Source of the DNA: Verrucomicrobiaceae bacterium
GTDB lineage: Bacteria > Verrucomicrobiota > Verrucomicrobiia > Verrucomicrobiales > Verrucomicrobiaceae
Direction of reading: 5' to 3'
DNA length: 64,000 nt
Assembly (NCBI GenBank): GCA_016795485.1
Contig: JAEUHM010000019.1
Location: 78,613-142,612 of the forward strand
Of the stretch, positions 17,468-26,574 are shown piece after piece (within the stretch, counting starts at the first letter, position 1; every line of letters begins with the position of its first letter). The notes under the pieces are model-generated. The model worked only from the letters and a program-made list of their open reading frames with translations. It searched no databases and was not told the origin of the DNA. Both the position numbers and the translations under genes were made by a program.

Positions 17468-18517
17468 ATGAGCAAAAAAAGCCCCAGCCCCGACAACTAC
17501 CGTCTTCCAGCCGAGTTCGAGCCCCAGGAAGCTACTTGGCTATCATGGCCCGCCAACAAGGACGCCTGCCCAAAGACCTACCTGCGTTTGCAGGACAAGT
17601 TTGGTGAAATCGCAGCCAACCTTACCCGCTATCAGCGCGTACGGATCTGCGCACCTGCCCACATGCACATGGGCATCAAGCTGAGCATTGCAGACAACGA
17701 AGGCGACCTCAGCCAAGTAGATATCTACGAGCACGCCACCAACGACGTGTGGGCGCGTGACCACGGCCCGATTTTCATCAAACACAACGAAACCGGCAAG
17801 GTCGCCATCACCGATTGGAAGTTCAATGCTTGGGGCGAGCAGTTTGGTCCTTATGATCAAGACGACATCGTTCCTGCAAAAGCAGCTGAATGGCTGAAAA
17901 TGGATCGCTTCACCTCCGACCTAGTTCTCGAAGGCGGCGCGATCGAGTGTAACGGCGCGGGCGTGTTAATCACTACCGAAGCGGTCATGCTTGATCCCAA
18001 GCGGAACCCTGGCAAATCAAAGGCAGACATCGAAGCTGAACTCAAGCGCATGTTCGGCATCAAGACCGTGTTTTGGCTCGGGAAAGGCATTGCCGGAGAC
18101 GACACTGGCGGTCATGTCGACGACATGGTGCGTTGGGTGCGTGAGGATGCAGTCCTTTGCATGATTGAGACCAAGGAGACTGATCCCAACTTCAAGATTC
18201 TGAAGGAGAACCGCGAGCGCTTGAATGATCTGCGCACCGCAGACGGCCAGAAAGTTGAAATCATTGAGTTGGAAATGCCCAATGCCGTCGAGCAAAAGGA
18301 TTGGCGTCTTGATCGCTTGCCGGCCAGCTACGCCAACTTCATGCTGGCAAACAACGCGTTGGTCATCCCTACCTTCAAACAGAAGAAAAAGGACGCCATC
18401 GCCGAAGAAGTCATCTGCGAGCTCTTCCCAGGTCGTGAACTGACCACTTACGACGGTAAAGACTTCATCTTGGAAGGCGGTGCACTGCACTGCATCTCCA
18501 TGCATCAGCCGAAGTAA
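17468..18517 (+). CDS. aguA: Agmatine deiminase
   Basis: A 349-residue member of the porphyromonas-type peptidyl-arginine deiminase superfamily; it converts agmatine to N-carbamoylputrescine. Motifs are WARDHGPIF with substrate-binding Asp, the GDDTGGHVDDMVRWV block with catalytic His and Asp, and the C-terminal LEGGALHCIS with the nucleophilic Cys near position 343. It forms a two-gene operon with aguB for putrescine synthesis from agmatine. No arginine decarboxylase gene is in the window. Confidence 0.96.
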   Translation: MSKKSPSPDNYRLPAEFEPQEATWLSWPANKDACPKTYLRLQDKFGEIAANLTRYQRVRICAPAHMHMGIKLSIADNEGDLSQVDIYEHATNDVWARDHGPIFIKHNETGKVAITDWKFNAWGEQFGPYDQDDIVPAKAAEWLKMDRFTSDLVLEGGAIECNGAGVLITTEAVMLDPKRNPGKSKADIEAELKRMFGIKTVFWLGKGIAGDDTGGHVDDMVRWVREDAVLCMIETKETDPNFKILKENRERLNDLRTADGQKVEIIELEMPNAVEQKDWRLDRLPASYANFMLANNALVIPTFKQKKKDAIAEEVICELFPGRELTTYDGKDFILEGGALHCISMHQPK

Positions 18518-18534
18518 GCCAATCTCAGCTCTTT

Positions 18535-18574
18535 GAACACCGCAGTTCGTCCAGGAGTGGCGGCTGCGGTGTTC
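18535..18574 (+). terminator. Hairpin downstream of aguA
   Basis: An 11-bp perfect stem (GAACACCGCAG/CTGCGGTGTTC) with an 18-base loop lies 17 bases after the aguA stop. There is no T run. Its inner stem ACCGCAG/CTGCGGT recurs in the hairpin at 34017-34048. Confidence 0.6.
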
Positions 18575-18772
18575 TATTGCTCAGCAACCTCTGCCTAGCT
18601 CAGGCCAAAATGAGCCCAATACTCTTTGAGCCGGCCATCATGAGCCTGATCGAGCAGTTCTTGCCTGTGAACTTCATTGTGTGCGCTGCCCCTGAACGTG
18701 TTCTGCCAGCGGCCCCAACTTTTTTCGGTTCAGCGAACAAAAAGCTCGACCAAAACCCAAAAATGCGCTTTC

Positions 18773-18786
18773 TGTTCATGCGAACA
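18773..18786 (+). promoter_or_regulatory. LexA-type SOS box upstream of recA
   Basis: TGTTCATGCGAACA is TGTTC-N4-GAACA, the LexA-binding motif I recall for Verrucomicrobia. It is centred about 50 bases before the recA start. A second perfect palindrome (GAACATCA-TTTT-TGATGTTC, 18782-18801) shares its right arm. Apart from these sites and the aguA hairpin I see nothing in the 312 bases between aguA and recA. Confidence 0.75.
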
Positions 18787-18829
18787 TCATTTTTGATGTT
18801 CATTTCCACATCTAATCCGACACAATACT

Positions 18830-19906
18830 ATGGCTAAGGCACCCAAATCCGCAGAGAACGATGCACCAGAAGGCAACATCAAGAAGATAGCCGAGGCCCG
18901 GGCTCGAAATCTGGACTTAGCCATCCAGCAGATTCAAAAAGACTACGGCGAGGGTGCCATTCTCCGCATGGGAGACAGCCAGAAACATGAAGTGAGCGTG
19001 ATTCCGACCGGGAATCTTCTGATCGACCAAGCTCTGGGAGTGGGCGGTTTTGCTCGAGGCCGTATCGTTGAGGTATTTGGGCCTGAATCCTCTGGAAAGA
19101 CTACCTTGACGCTGACAGCGATCGCTCAGGCGCAAAAGGCCGGCGGGCTTGCGGCATTTATTGATGTGGAGCATGCTTTGGACCCGACGTACGCGCGGCG
19201 GTTGGGGGTGAATGTGGATGAGTTGCTTGTATCGCAGCCGTCTTCGGGTGAAGAGGCACTTCGGATCTGCGAGACCCTCGTTCGGTCGAATGCATTGGAT
19301 GTTGTGGTGCTGGACTCTGTGGCCGCACTTGTGACACGGCAGGAACTGGAAGGAGAGATCGGGGACTCTACGGTGGGCGCACAGGCTCGTCTGATGAGCG
19401 CTGCACTCAGGAAACTGACGGCAATCATCGCCAAGGCGCGCACTTGTGCGATTTTCACCAACCAGATTCGTGAGAAGATTGGGGTGATGTTTGGCAATCC
19501 AGAAACGACACCTGGTGGGCGGGCGCTGAAGTTCTACTCGTCCGTGCGTGTGGACATCCGCCGGATTGGCTCCATCAAGTCCAGTGATGGCACAGTGACA
19601 GGCAACCGTACGAAGCTCAAAGTGGTGAAGAACAAGCTGGCACCGCCTTATACGGAAGCTGAGTTCGACATCATGTACAATGAAGGCATCTCAACCATCG
19701 GCAGCCTTTTGGATCTCGCGCTTGAGTTCGATATTCTCCAAAAGCGTGGTTCTTGGATCAGTTACAATGGCACGCAAGTAGGCCAGGGTCGGGATGCAGT
19801 TAAGGACATTCTCAAAGGCGATGAAAACCTGATGAAGGAGATCGAGGCTGCCGTGAAACAGCGCCTACAAGAAAAGGGAGCAGCTTCCAGCGGTTCGGCT
19901 GAGTAG
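18830..19906 (+). CDS. recA: Recombinase RecA
   Basis: A 358-residue RecA. The Walker A motif GPESSGKT is at residues 84-91, with the [11 protein letters not shown]alker B strand, the [13 protein letters not shown]1 region and the [24 protein letters not shown]2 loop that contacts single-stranded DNA. It promotes strand exchange and activates LexA self-cleavage. The C-terminal tail is less acidic than in Escherichia coli and ends in a Ser/Ala-rich stretch. It is a single-gene unit behind the LexA-type site. Confidence 0.98.
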   Translation: MAKAPKSAENDAPEGNIKKIAEARARNLDLAIQQIQKDYGEGAILRMGDSQKHEVSVIPTGNLLIDQALGVGGFARGRIVEVFGPESSGKTTLTLTAIAQAQKAGGLAAFIDVEHALDPTYARRLGVNVDELLVSQPSSGEEALRICETLVRSNALDVVVLDSVAALVTRQELEGEIGDSTVGAQARLMSAALRKLTAIIAKARTCAIFTNQIREKIGVMFGNPETTPGGRALKFYSSVRVDIRRIGSIKSSDGTVTGNRTKLKVVKNKLAPPYTEAEFDIMYNEGISTIGSLLDLALEFDILQKRGSWISYNGTQVGQGRDAVKDILKGDENLMKEIEAAVKQRLQEKGAASSGSAE

Positions 19907-20071
19907 GTGCACTTGTTTTGGGTCTTTAAGCAGGATCGCTTTAGGGGGCGGGCACACAAACTGCTTTATCCCTGTGGGCTGCGGCCTGGAATGTTCGGCA
20001 AAAATACTCAAAGCACAGGGAGTTCGGTAGGGTTGATTCCTGGCACTTGCTGCCTATGTGATCGGGCGCAA

Positions 20072-23000
20072 ATGTCCCAACCGATATCCAGCTTTACGCT
20101 TTCCCTGCTGCTTTTTGTAGCCGGGGCTGCTCTTTCCGTTTTTGCTGAGGTTGGAACTCCAATCAAAGCCGCCAAGCCGGACTTTAACCGGGACATCCGC
20201 CCCATCTTGTCGGAGACGTGTTTTGCTTGTCACGGCATGGATGCCAAGGCGAGGGAAGGTGACCTCCGCCTTGATGTCCGGGAGGAAGCTATCAAGGGCG
20301 GTGCCTTAGTTCCTGGCAATTTGGACAAATCAACGATGTGGAAACACATCACCACAGACGACCCAAAGGAGATCATGCCTCCACCGAAGAGCAAGAAAGT
20401 GCTCTCTGAGTCGCAAAAGGCCAAGATCAAAGCCTGGATCGAGTCTGGAGCTGAATATGCAGATCACTGGGCATTTATTCCGGCTCAGAAGCCGACCATT
20501 CCTGCTGAAAGTGAGCCAGGGCAGACTGCCATAGACCCATTTGTCAGGAGGAAATTGCGCGAGGCTGGCCTTAGCCCTTCTCCGCCTGCTTCCAAGGCAG
20601 CTTGGTTGCGCCGTGTTACATTTGATCTCACTGGAGTGGCACCAACCTTCGACGAGATGAGCGCATTTGAAGCCGATAGCTCTCCATTGGCCCAGCATCG
20701 TGTCGTCGACCGACTGTTGGGATCTCCTCTGTTTGGCGAGCACATGGCGGTGGACTGGCTGGATGTAGCCCGTTATGCCGACACCTATGGACGTCATGAG
20801 GATGGCGATTGTGTTTCGTGGCCGTACCGCAATTGGACGATTGATGCGATCAATCGAAACCTGCCGTATGACCAGTTCATCACGGAGCAAACGGCAGGGG
20901 ATCTTCTCCCGGACCCGACAGAGGATCAGTTGATTGCGACCGCGTTTAACCGTTTAGCGCAGCAGTCCAACGAAGCAGGGTCTGACCCTGAAGAGTTTCG
21001 CATTGAGCAGGTGGCTGATAGAGTGAAGACGAATGGCATCGCTTTTCTTGGTCTATCCTTGGAGTGTGCTCGTTGCCATGACCACAAATACGATCCCGTG
21101 AGCATGAAGGATTTCTACTCCATGGCGGCGTACTTGAACAACATCGACGAGTTGGGCTTGTTCGGCGTCTATGTGGGAGCAAGCACACCACCGGCGATCC
21201 CTCTCTATACGCCGGAACAGAAAGCCGAGCGTGCGAAGGTTTTGGACCGCATCAAAGAGCTAGAGGGCAAGCTGGCTGCTGAGCGCGAAAGTGCGCGCAC
21301 ACGATTCATTTCATGGTTGGAAGCCAACGAGCCACCGTTTAGACGTGAAAATGGCTTTATGGCCAAGATGGCAGCGTGGTTTTTGACGCCGCCCAAGCGC
21401 GCGGAGAGTCGGAAGCCATTGGCTGATTATCGTTTTGAACAAGTCAAAGACAAGCACACTGCTAACAGCGCCTTACCGGGAGTAGAAGGGCAGTTTCGCA
21501 ACAAAGTATCCCTTGTGCCTGGGCGGATTGGAAAGGCCGCTCACATGGAAGGAGACAACTCAGCGCTACTGACCGGCATTCCCGAAATCAAACGGACAGA
21601 CGCCTTCACTTTAGCTGGCTGGCTTCAGCCGAAGGAGTCATTCAAGCGTGCTACCGTTTTCCATCGCACCCGAGCTGGCCTTGATGCTGGGTGCCGTGGC
21701 GTAGAAGTACTGCTCGATGAAGATCGGCCAAGTTTTGCGCTCGTTCACTACAACCCCGGACACGAGATTCGCGTTCGAGCCAAAAGGAAACTGCCGATCA
21801 ACCAATGGTCTCATCTAGCTGTCACCTATGACGGCTCATCAAAGGCAAGCGGACTGAAGATCTACATTGATGGGGAGCAAGTGGAGACTGATGTTATCCG
21901 TGATCACTTGTACCGTGATGTCGTCTACCGCAGCGATTGGGGAGATGATACCGGCAAGGACGACGGTAAGGAGCTTGGCTTTCGCATCGGTGCGCGGACC
22001 AATGACAGCAGCTATAAAAATGGCTATGTAGATGAGGTAACGTTCCATGATGCGGCACTCAGTGTTCAAGAGATCCGTCAACTCGCTCTAAAGGAAGATA
22101 CTTCAACAGCCGAAGACTGGTTCGAGTGGTATGTGCGTGAACAAGACAGTCCTTCGATGAAGATCGCAGCTGAGTTAAAGGCTGCACGGGACGAAGAAAA
22201 CGTGATCTCTGGCGAGGCTACCGACTTCATGGTCATGAAAGAGTTGCAAGGGCCTCGTAGGCCCACTCACATGCTCAGACGTGGTGAGTTCAATCAGCCT
22301 ACCGAGGAGGTGCAACCTGGAGTCCCCGAACGGTTCTTGAAAATGCCCAACGGAGCACCCAATAACCGGCTGGGACTAGCCAAGTGGTTGGTGGACAAAC
22401 AAAATCCTCTGACTTCCCGAGTAGCCGTGAACCGCATCTGGCAGCACTTTTTTGGGCGTGGCATTGTGCCAACAGCAGAAGATTTTGGAACACAAGGCCA
22501 GCCGCCAAGCCATCCAGAGCTTCTGGATTATTTGGCCACGCGATTCATGGAAAAAGGTTGGGACGTGAAAGGCCTAGTTCGACTGATAGTCCTGTCTGCC
22601 ACCTATGGGCAAGCGACCGGAACGCCGCCTCCTACTGATGCGGCAAATGTCCTTCTTTCATGTGCCAAGCCCACGCGTTTGAACGCAGAGCAGGTGCGTG
22701 ATCACGCGTTGGCTGCTTCTGGGTTGCTGGTGAAGCGTTTCGGTGGGCCGTCGGTGAAGCCCTATCAACCTGTCGGTCTTTGGGAAGAAGCGGGCACTCA
22801 ACATATTTATCACCAGGACCAGGGTGAGAAGCTTTTCCGCAGATCAATATATACCTTTTGGCGCCGCACGTTGCCGCCGCCAACTATGACGATCTTCGAT
22901 GCTCCAACCCGCGAATATTGTAAACCGAGACGCGACCGCACTGCAACACCTCTGCAGTCGTTGGTGCTGATGAATGATCCACAGTTCATCGAAGCGGCGA

Positions 23001-23293
23001 GATACCTTGCCAGCAACCTCCTGAAGAAGCACTCCGCTCAGCCAATTGCGTGGGCAGAAGAGGCCTGGAGGTTGTTCGTCTCGGATCGTCCGAGTCAGGC
23101 TCAGTTGGAGACGCTGACCGCCTACTACAATGATGAGCTGGCAGCGTTTGCCGCCGACCGGAAAGAGACCGAGCTTTTTTTAACCTCCAGTGGCACGCTC
23201 AAGCCTGCTAACGATGAGCGATCTCCAGAGCTTGCCGCAGCAACGCTCACGATCCGCATGATCATGAACTATGCGGATGCTACCATGAAATAA
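20072..23293 (+). CDS. Secreted PSCyt1-DUF1549-LamG-DUF1553 protein
   Basis: A 1073-residue exported protein of the planctomycete-type cytochrome family. In order: signal peptide (1-25), a cytochrome-c-like PSCyt1 domain (about 36-135) with a haem motif CFACH at 50-54, DUF1549 (about 153-358) with a second CxxCH (CARCH), a concanavalin/LamG-type jelly roll (about 450-675), and DUF1553 (about 729-1040). The LamG insertion suggests binding to polysaccharide. The ATG at 20072 precedes a good signal peptide; 55 upstream in-frame codons lack support. The DUF1501 gene follows after 10 bases, the usual partner. The family is thought to act in periplasmic polysaccharide breakdown, but the reaction is unproven. 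Confidence 0.88.
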   Translation: MSQPISSFTLSLLLFVAGAALSVFAEVGTPIKAAKPDFNRDIRPILSETCFACHGMDAKAREGDLRLDVREEAIKGGALVPGNLDKSTMWKHITTDDPKEIMPPPKSKKVLSESQKAKIKAWIESGAEYADHWAFIPAQKPTIPAESEPGQTAIDPFVRRKLREAGLSPSPPASKAAWLRRVTFDLTGVAPTFDEMSAFEADSSPLAQHRVVDRLLGSPLFGEHMAVDWLDVARYADTYGRHEDGDCVSWPYRNWTIDAINRNLPYDQFITEQTAGDLLPDPTEDQLIATAFNRLAQQSNEAGSDPEEFRIEQVADRVKTNGIAFLGLSLECARCHDHKYDPVSMKDFYSMAAYLNNIDELGLFGVYVGASTPPAIPLYTPEQKAERAKVLDRIKELEGKLAAERESARTRFISWLEANEPPFRRENGFMAKMAAWFLTPPKRAESRKPLADYRFEQVKDKHTANSALPGVEGQFRNKVSLVPGRIGKAAHMEGDNSALLTGIPEIKRTDAFTLAGWLQPKESFKRATVFHRTRAGLDAGCRGVEVLLDEDRPSFALVHYNPGHEIRVRAKRKLPINQWSHLAVTYDGSSKASGLKIYIDGEQVETDVIRDHLYRDVVYRSDWGDDTGKDDGKELGFRIGARTNDSSYKNGYVDEVTFHDAALSVQEIRQLALKEDTSTAEDWFEWYVREQDSPSMKIAAELKAARDEENVISGEATDFMVMKELQGPRRPTHMLRRGEFNQPTEEVQPGVPERFLKMPNGAPNNRLGLAKWLVDKQNPLTSRVAVNRIWQHFFGRGIVPTAEDFGTQGQPPSHPELLDYLATRFMEKGWDVKGLVRLIVLSATYGQATGTPPPTDAANVLLSCAKPTRLNAEQVRDHALAASGLLVKRFGGPSVKPYQPVGLWEEAGTQHIYHQDQGEKLFRRSIYTFWRRTLPPPTMTIFDAPTREYCKPRRDRTATPLQSLVLMNDPQFIEAARYLASNLLKKHSAQPIAWAEEAWRLFVSDRPSQAQLETLTAYYNDELAAFAADRKETELFLTSSGTLKPANDERSPELAAATLTIRMIMNYADATMK

Positions 23294-23303
23294 TCTCGGT
23301 CCT

Positions 23304-24731
23304 ATGCTTGAAGTCCCACCTCAACTAACACGACGTCAGTGGCTTACCACAGCTGGTTCCGGACTGGGTGCGCTTGCATTTTCCGAGTTGATGAGTGGCG
23401 CTGCTCAAGCAGCCGGTGGTCTGCCTGGTTTCCCGCATTTTGCCCCGAAAGCCAAACGAGTGATCTTCCTCTTTATGAGCGGAGGGCTTTCGCAGTATGA
23501 GTCCTTCGCCTGGAAGCCGCTTCTCAATAAGCATCATGGCTCGGACTTGCCGCCAACGATGCTCGAAGGCAAGCGCCTCGTTGGTATGTCGCGTTTCCAG
23601 GCAAAGTTTCCGCTTGTCCGGAGCACCTTCGGCTTCAAACAGGCTGGAAAGTGTGGCGCGTGGGTATCTTCTCTCTTTCCGCGCACGGGTGACATCGTTG
23701 ACGACATCACCTTCGTGCACAGCATGAAGTCAGACGCGGTCAATCATGACCCAGCGTTGACGTTCATGCAGACAGGAGCACCTCTGCCCAGTCGACCAAC
23801 GATGGGATCATGGGTGACCTATGGACTCGGCTCAGAAAATGCGGACCTACCCGGCTACATCGTCCTTGTGACCAACAAGTCTGCGGATCAACCGCTAACC
23901 TCGCGTCTTTGGGATAGCGGATTCCTTCCTGCACAGCATCAAGGTGTCCAGTTCCGCTCCGGTAAAGATGCTGTCCTCTACATCAACAATCCACCGGGTG
24001 TGAGCACTAGCAGCACTAGGCGCATGTTGGATGGTTTGGCTAAGTTGCACGAGCAAAAGCTCGCTGCTTCTCCTGATCCTGAGTTGGAAGCGCGGATTGC
24101 TCAGGCAGAGCTGGCATTCAGGATGCAAACCGCTGTACCAGAAGTCACTGACTTGAGCGGTGAGCCTGAGTCTGTGCAGAAGCTCTACGGTGCCGACGTA
24201 AAGACGCGAGGAACTTTTGCCTCCAACTGCCTGCTAGCCCGTCGTCTCGCTGAGAAGGGGGTACGATTTATCCAACTCTTTCATCCTGGCTGGGACATGC
24301 ACGGAGGACTTCCTGAAGGCATGAAAGCCATGTCCAAAGAGATTGATCAGGCCTGCTATGGGCTTATCACGGACCTGAAACAACGTGATATGCTAAAGGA
24401 CACCCTCGTAGTCTTTGGCTCAGAGTTTGGGCGCACCTGCTACTCCCAGGGTTTGATGTCAAAAGTGACTGGGACCTATGGGCGCGAGCATCATCGCGAT
24501 GCATTTACCTTCTGGATGGCTGGAGGCGGCATCAAACCCGGCCTCAGTCATGGTGAGACAGATGACTTCGGCTATCAAGTTGTTAGCGATCAGATGCATG
24601 TTAATGATCTGCACGCAACGATGTTACACCTGCTTGGAATAGATCATGAACGGCTGACTTTCCGCCACCAAGGGCGAGATTACAGGCTTACAGATCTGCA
24701 CGGCAAAGTAGCGAACAAAATCCTGCTCTAA
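23304..24731 (+). CDS. Tat-exported DUF1501 protein
   Basis: A 475-residue protein of the alkaline-phosphatase-like superfamily (DUF1501). The N-terminus TRRQWLTTAGSGLGALAFSE is a Tat-like leader with twin Arg, cleaved near AQA-AGG. Typical blocks are KRVIFLFMSGGLSQYESF (start of the metal-site strand), GWDMHGG and VVFGSEFGRTCYSQ, and REHHRDAF near the C terminus. Together with the upstream DUF1549/1553 protein it forms the standard two-gene module of Planctomycetes and Verrucomicrobia. Confidence 0.88.
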   Translation: MLEVPPQLTRRQWLTTAGSGLGALAFSELMSGAAQAAGGLPGFPHFAPKAKRVIFLFMSGGLSQYESFAWKPLLNKHHGSDLPPTMLEGKRLVGMSRFQAKFPLVRSTFGFKQAGKCGAWVSSLFPRTGDIVDDITFVHSMKSDAVNHDPALTFMQTGAPLPSRPTMGSWVTYGLGSENADLPGYIVLVTNKSADQPLTSRLWDSGFLPAQHQGVQFRSGKDAVLYINNPPGVSTSSTRRMLDGLAKLHEQKLAASPDPELEARIAQAELAFRMQTAVPEVTDLSGEPESVQKLYGADVKTRGTFASNCLLARRLAEKGVRFIQLFHPGWDMHGGLPEGMKAMSKEIDQACYGLITDLKQRDMLKDTLVVFGSEFGRTCYSQGLMSKVTGTYGREHHRDAFTFWMAGGGIKPGLSHGETDDFGYQVVSDQMHVNDLHATMLHLLGIDHERLTFRHQGRDYRLTDLHGKVANKILL

Positions 24732-24736
24732 GGCTG

Positions 24737-26176
24737 TTACATTCCGTCTAGCAGCAGTGCGGGCTCAAGGTCGTCTTCAAGGTGTTGGCCCGAGCCATTC
24801 CCACCATCATCGCGGTGATCTGATCCTACGGAATACAGCACCTGATCGCCGGGATTGTAACGCAGCGGTAAGCCCGTGAATGGATCAATCGGCAGAGCAG
24901 TGAGCAGCTTGTCTGCAACAACGGACTCAAGGCTTGCTGGCATCCTGCCTTTGATCGCCATGAATCGCCTGATAGCAAAAAATGTCCGCACAAGTTCGTG
25001 TCGAGCACGAGCCAAAGTTTGGCTCTCCATGAGATCAACGTAGGGCCACAGTCGTTGATTAGCATGGCGGATTCCAGAGAAGTTCGGGTGACCGGGGATT
25101 GCCCTTGGGCGGCCTGGAAAGCCAACTCGGGCCGCGAGTTGTGATGTCGAGCGTGAATACGATGGCTTGATCACTTCTCCGCGTAGTTCACGAAAACTGT
25201 CGGCCATTAGTCCGAGTGTCGCTTGTGGTTTGAAGAAAAGTCGGCCCGGTTTGTTCGGCATCATCGCCGCCACAAGTTCGTCGGCCTTATCGGAGCTGAG
25301 AGCACCAACAATCAGTTCCTTCTCATATCGGTAGTAGCTCCCCATCGCCTTCTGCAAAGTTTTGTCCAACGGCGCACAACTCTCCATGTCCTGCTGGGCA
25401 TTGGCTAGATCGTCTGGGCTCATTTGACTGCCCTGAAGTACTGTGGATAGAGCGATGCAGCCCGCCCGATGAAGATCGATTGCGCGGGCGTAGTAGGAAG
25501 GGAGTACGGTGACGGTCTGAAAACGCTGACCAAGCGTCAACAAATCCAATCCGAGACTGACTGCGGCAGCTCCTTGCTGCTGACGGGTCTGATAGATGCT
25601 CGTAACCATGCAAGCCAACGTTAGGTTTGGCCAGGCAGAGTGATTCCCCAGATCTTCTTCGACCCATGCTGGGTTGTTTTGTGACCAGTCTGTCTCCGGT
25701 ACCATGTCGCGGACTTGGTCGACGATTGGTTTAAATCGAAGTGCCTCCTTGGCCAGCGCTTGGGTGTTCCAAAGTGCCGGAGGCAGCCCTGGTGGACCTT
25801 GAACAGGTCCCAAGTTGGCAGTTGCGTCCAGAGCAACACGGAGGCGTTCTGCGGCTCTGGGGCGTGCTTCACCGCTCGGAACGCTCGCATGGTCGGCCAC
25901 CAGATCGTTGTCCCAGACTGGCTCTGCATCTCGGGTTAAGATCCACAGGACGATCGTCGCAAACAGAACCAGACCAGCTAGCACCGCAAGGAGCCACAAT
26001 GAACTCTCGCGTTTGCGCAGAGGAGTGCGCAAGTCGATGTCGATCTCGTCAGCGTTGTCCCATGCTGGCTTTTCCGGCGGGAGCTTGTACTCCGTCGGAA
26101 CCGGATCAAGAGCCCACGGTGACTCGTAGGGCTCGCCGGCAGGTCGTTCGTCGTCAAGATGGCCGTGAGAGGCCAT
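24737..26176 (-). CDS. Single-pass membrane protein with pilin-like C-terminal motif
   Basis: A 479-residue protein that I do not recognise as a named family. A soluble acidic N-terminal region (1-57) is followed by one membrane helix (about 60-82, LWLLAVLAGLVLFATIVLWIL) and a large probably periplasmic helical domain. The C-terminal end, DPFTGLPLRYNPGDQVLYSVGSD followed by DDGG, is the motif seen at the ends of many Verrucomicrobia/Planctomycetes prepilin-related proteins. It is the last gene of the aroD operon and begins 1 base before the next gene's stop, so they are coupled. Function unknown. Confidence 0.7.
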   Translation of the reverse strand: MASHGHLDDERPAGEPYESPWALDPVPTEYKLPPEKPAWDNADEIDIDLRTPLRKRESSLWLLAVLAGLVLFATIVLWILTRDAEPVWDNDLVADHASVPSGEARPRAAERLRVALDATANLGPVQGPPGLPPALWNTQALAKEALRFKPIVDQVRDMVPETDWSQNNPAWVEEDLGNHSAWPNLTLACMVTSIYQTRQQQGAAAVSLGLDLLTLGQRFQTVTVLPSYYARAIDLHRAGCIALSTVLQGSQMSPDDLANAQQDMESCAPLDKTLQKAMGSYYRYEKELIVGALSSDKADELVAAMMPNKPGRLFFKPQATLGLMADSFRELRGEVIKPSYSRSTSQLAARVGFPGRPRAIPGHPNFSGIRHANQRLWPYVDLMESQTLARARHELVRTFFAIRRFMAIKGRMPASLESVVADKLLTALPIDPFTGLPLRYNPGDQVLYSVGSDHRDDGGNGSGQHLEDDLEPALLLDGM

Positions 26177-26530
26177 TTAGCCGATGGATTTGAATAGACC
26201 AATCCACGCCAGCGCTCCACCCGCAAGCAATGCGAGCAATACGAGAGCCGACTCGCTCAGGATCCGGCGCTTAGCGACCAATGGGAACAGCCCCAGCGCT
26301 AGCCAGAGCGCCGTCTTGAGCCAAGCCCAGGTGGGTGTGCCCAATTTGGCGGCCCCGAGGTAACCAAAGCCTGCGAGCAACATCAGCAACAGGCCAATCC
26401 CGTGCAGCATGCCAAATAGCTTCCGCTTTCCGGGTTCAGTGGTAGATGACATGGCGATGTATCCGCCAATGCCGATGAATAGGCACATAAGCCCGATAAA
26501 GTGTGCGAACTTGAAGTAGAGAGGATTCAT
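26177..26530 (-). CDS. Four-helix integral membrane protein
   Basis: A 117-residue protein with four hydrophobic helices (about 7-25, 41-59, 68-83, 91-112) and the start MNPLYFKFAHFIGLM. The helix pattern with an early His, FAHFIGL, recalls SirB/CopD-type small membrane proteins, but I would not assign it. The ATG at 26530 was chosen because upstream codons lack coding character and would overlap the preceding gene. It sits 44 bases after the carboxypeptidase gene. Confidence 0.7.
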   Translation of the reverse strand: MNPLYFKFAHFIGLMCLFIGIGGYIAMSSTTEPGKRKLFGMLHGIGLLLMLLAGFGYLGAAKLGTPTWAWLKTALWLALGLFPLVAKRRILSESALVLLALLAGGALAWIGLFKSIG

Positions 26531-26574
26531 TTGCAGGTAGGGGTTGGACTTTGGTTGAAGAAAAAGAATCGAAA

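Noticed and set aside
18728..18738. GTTC-AGC-GAAC as a second LexA site
   Set aside because: The spacer is 3 bases, not 4, and flanking T/A are missing.
18577..18837. 86-codon frame upstream of recA
   Set aside because: It covers the LexA box and ends just inside recA; codon content is not protein-like.
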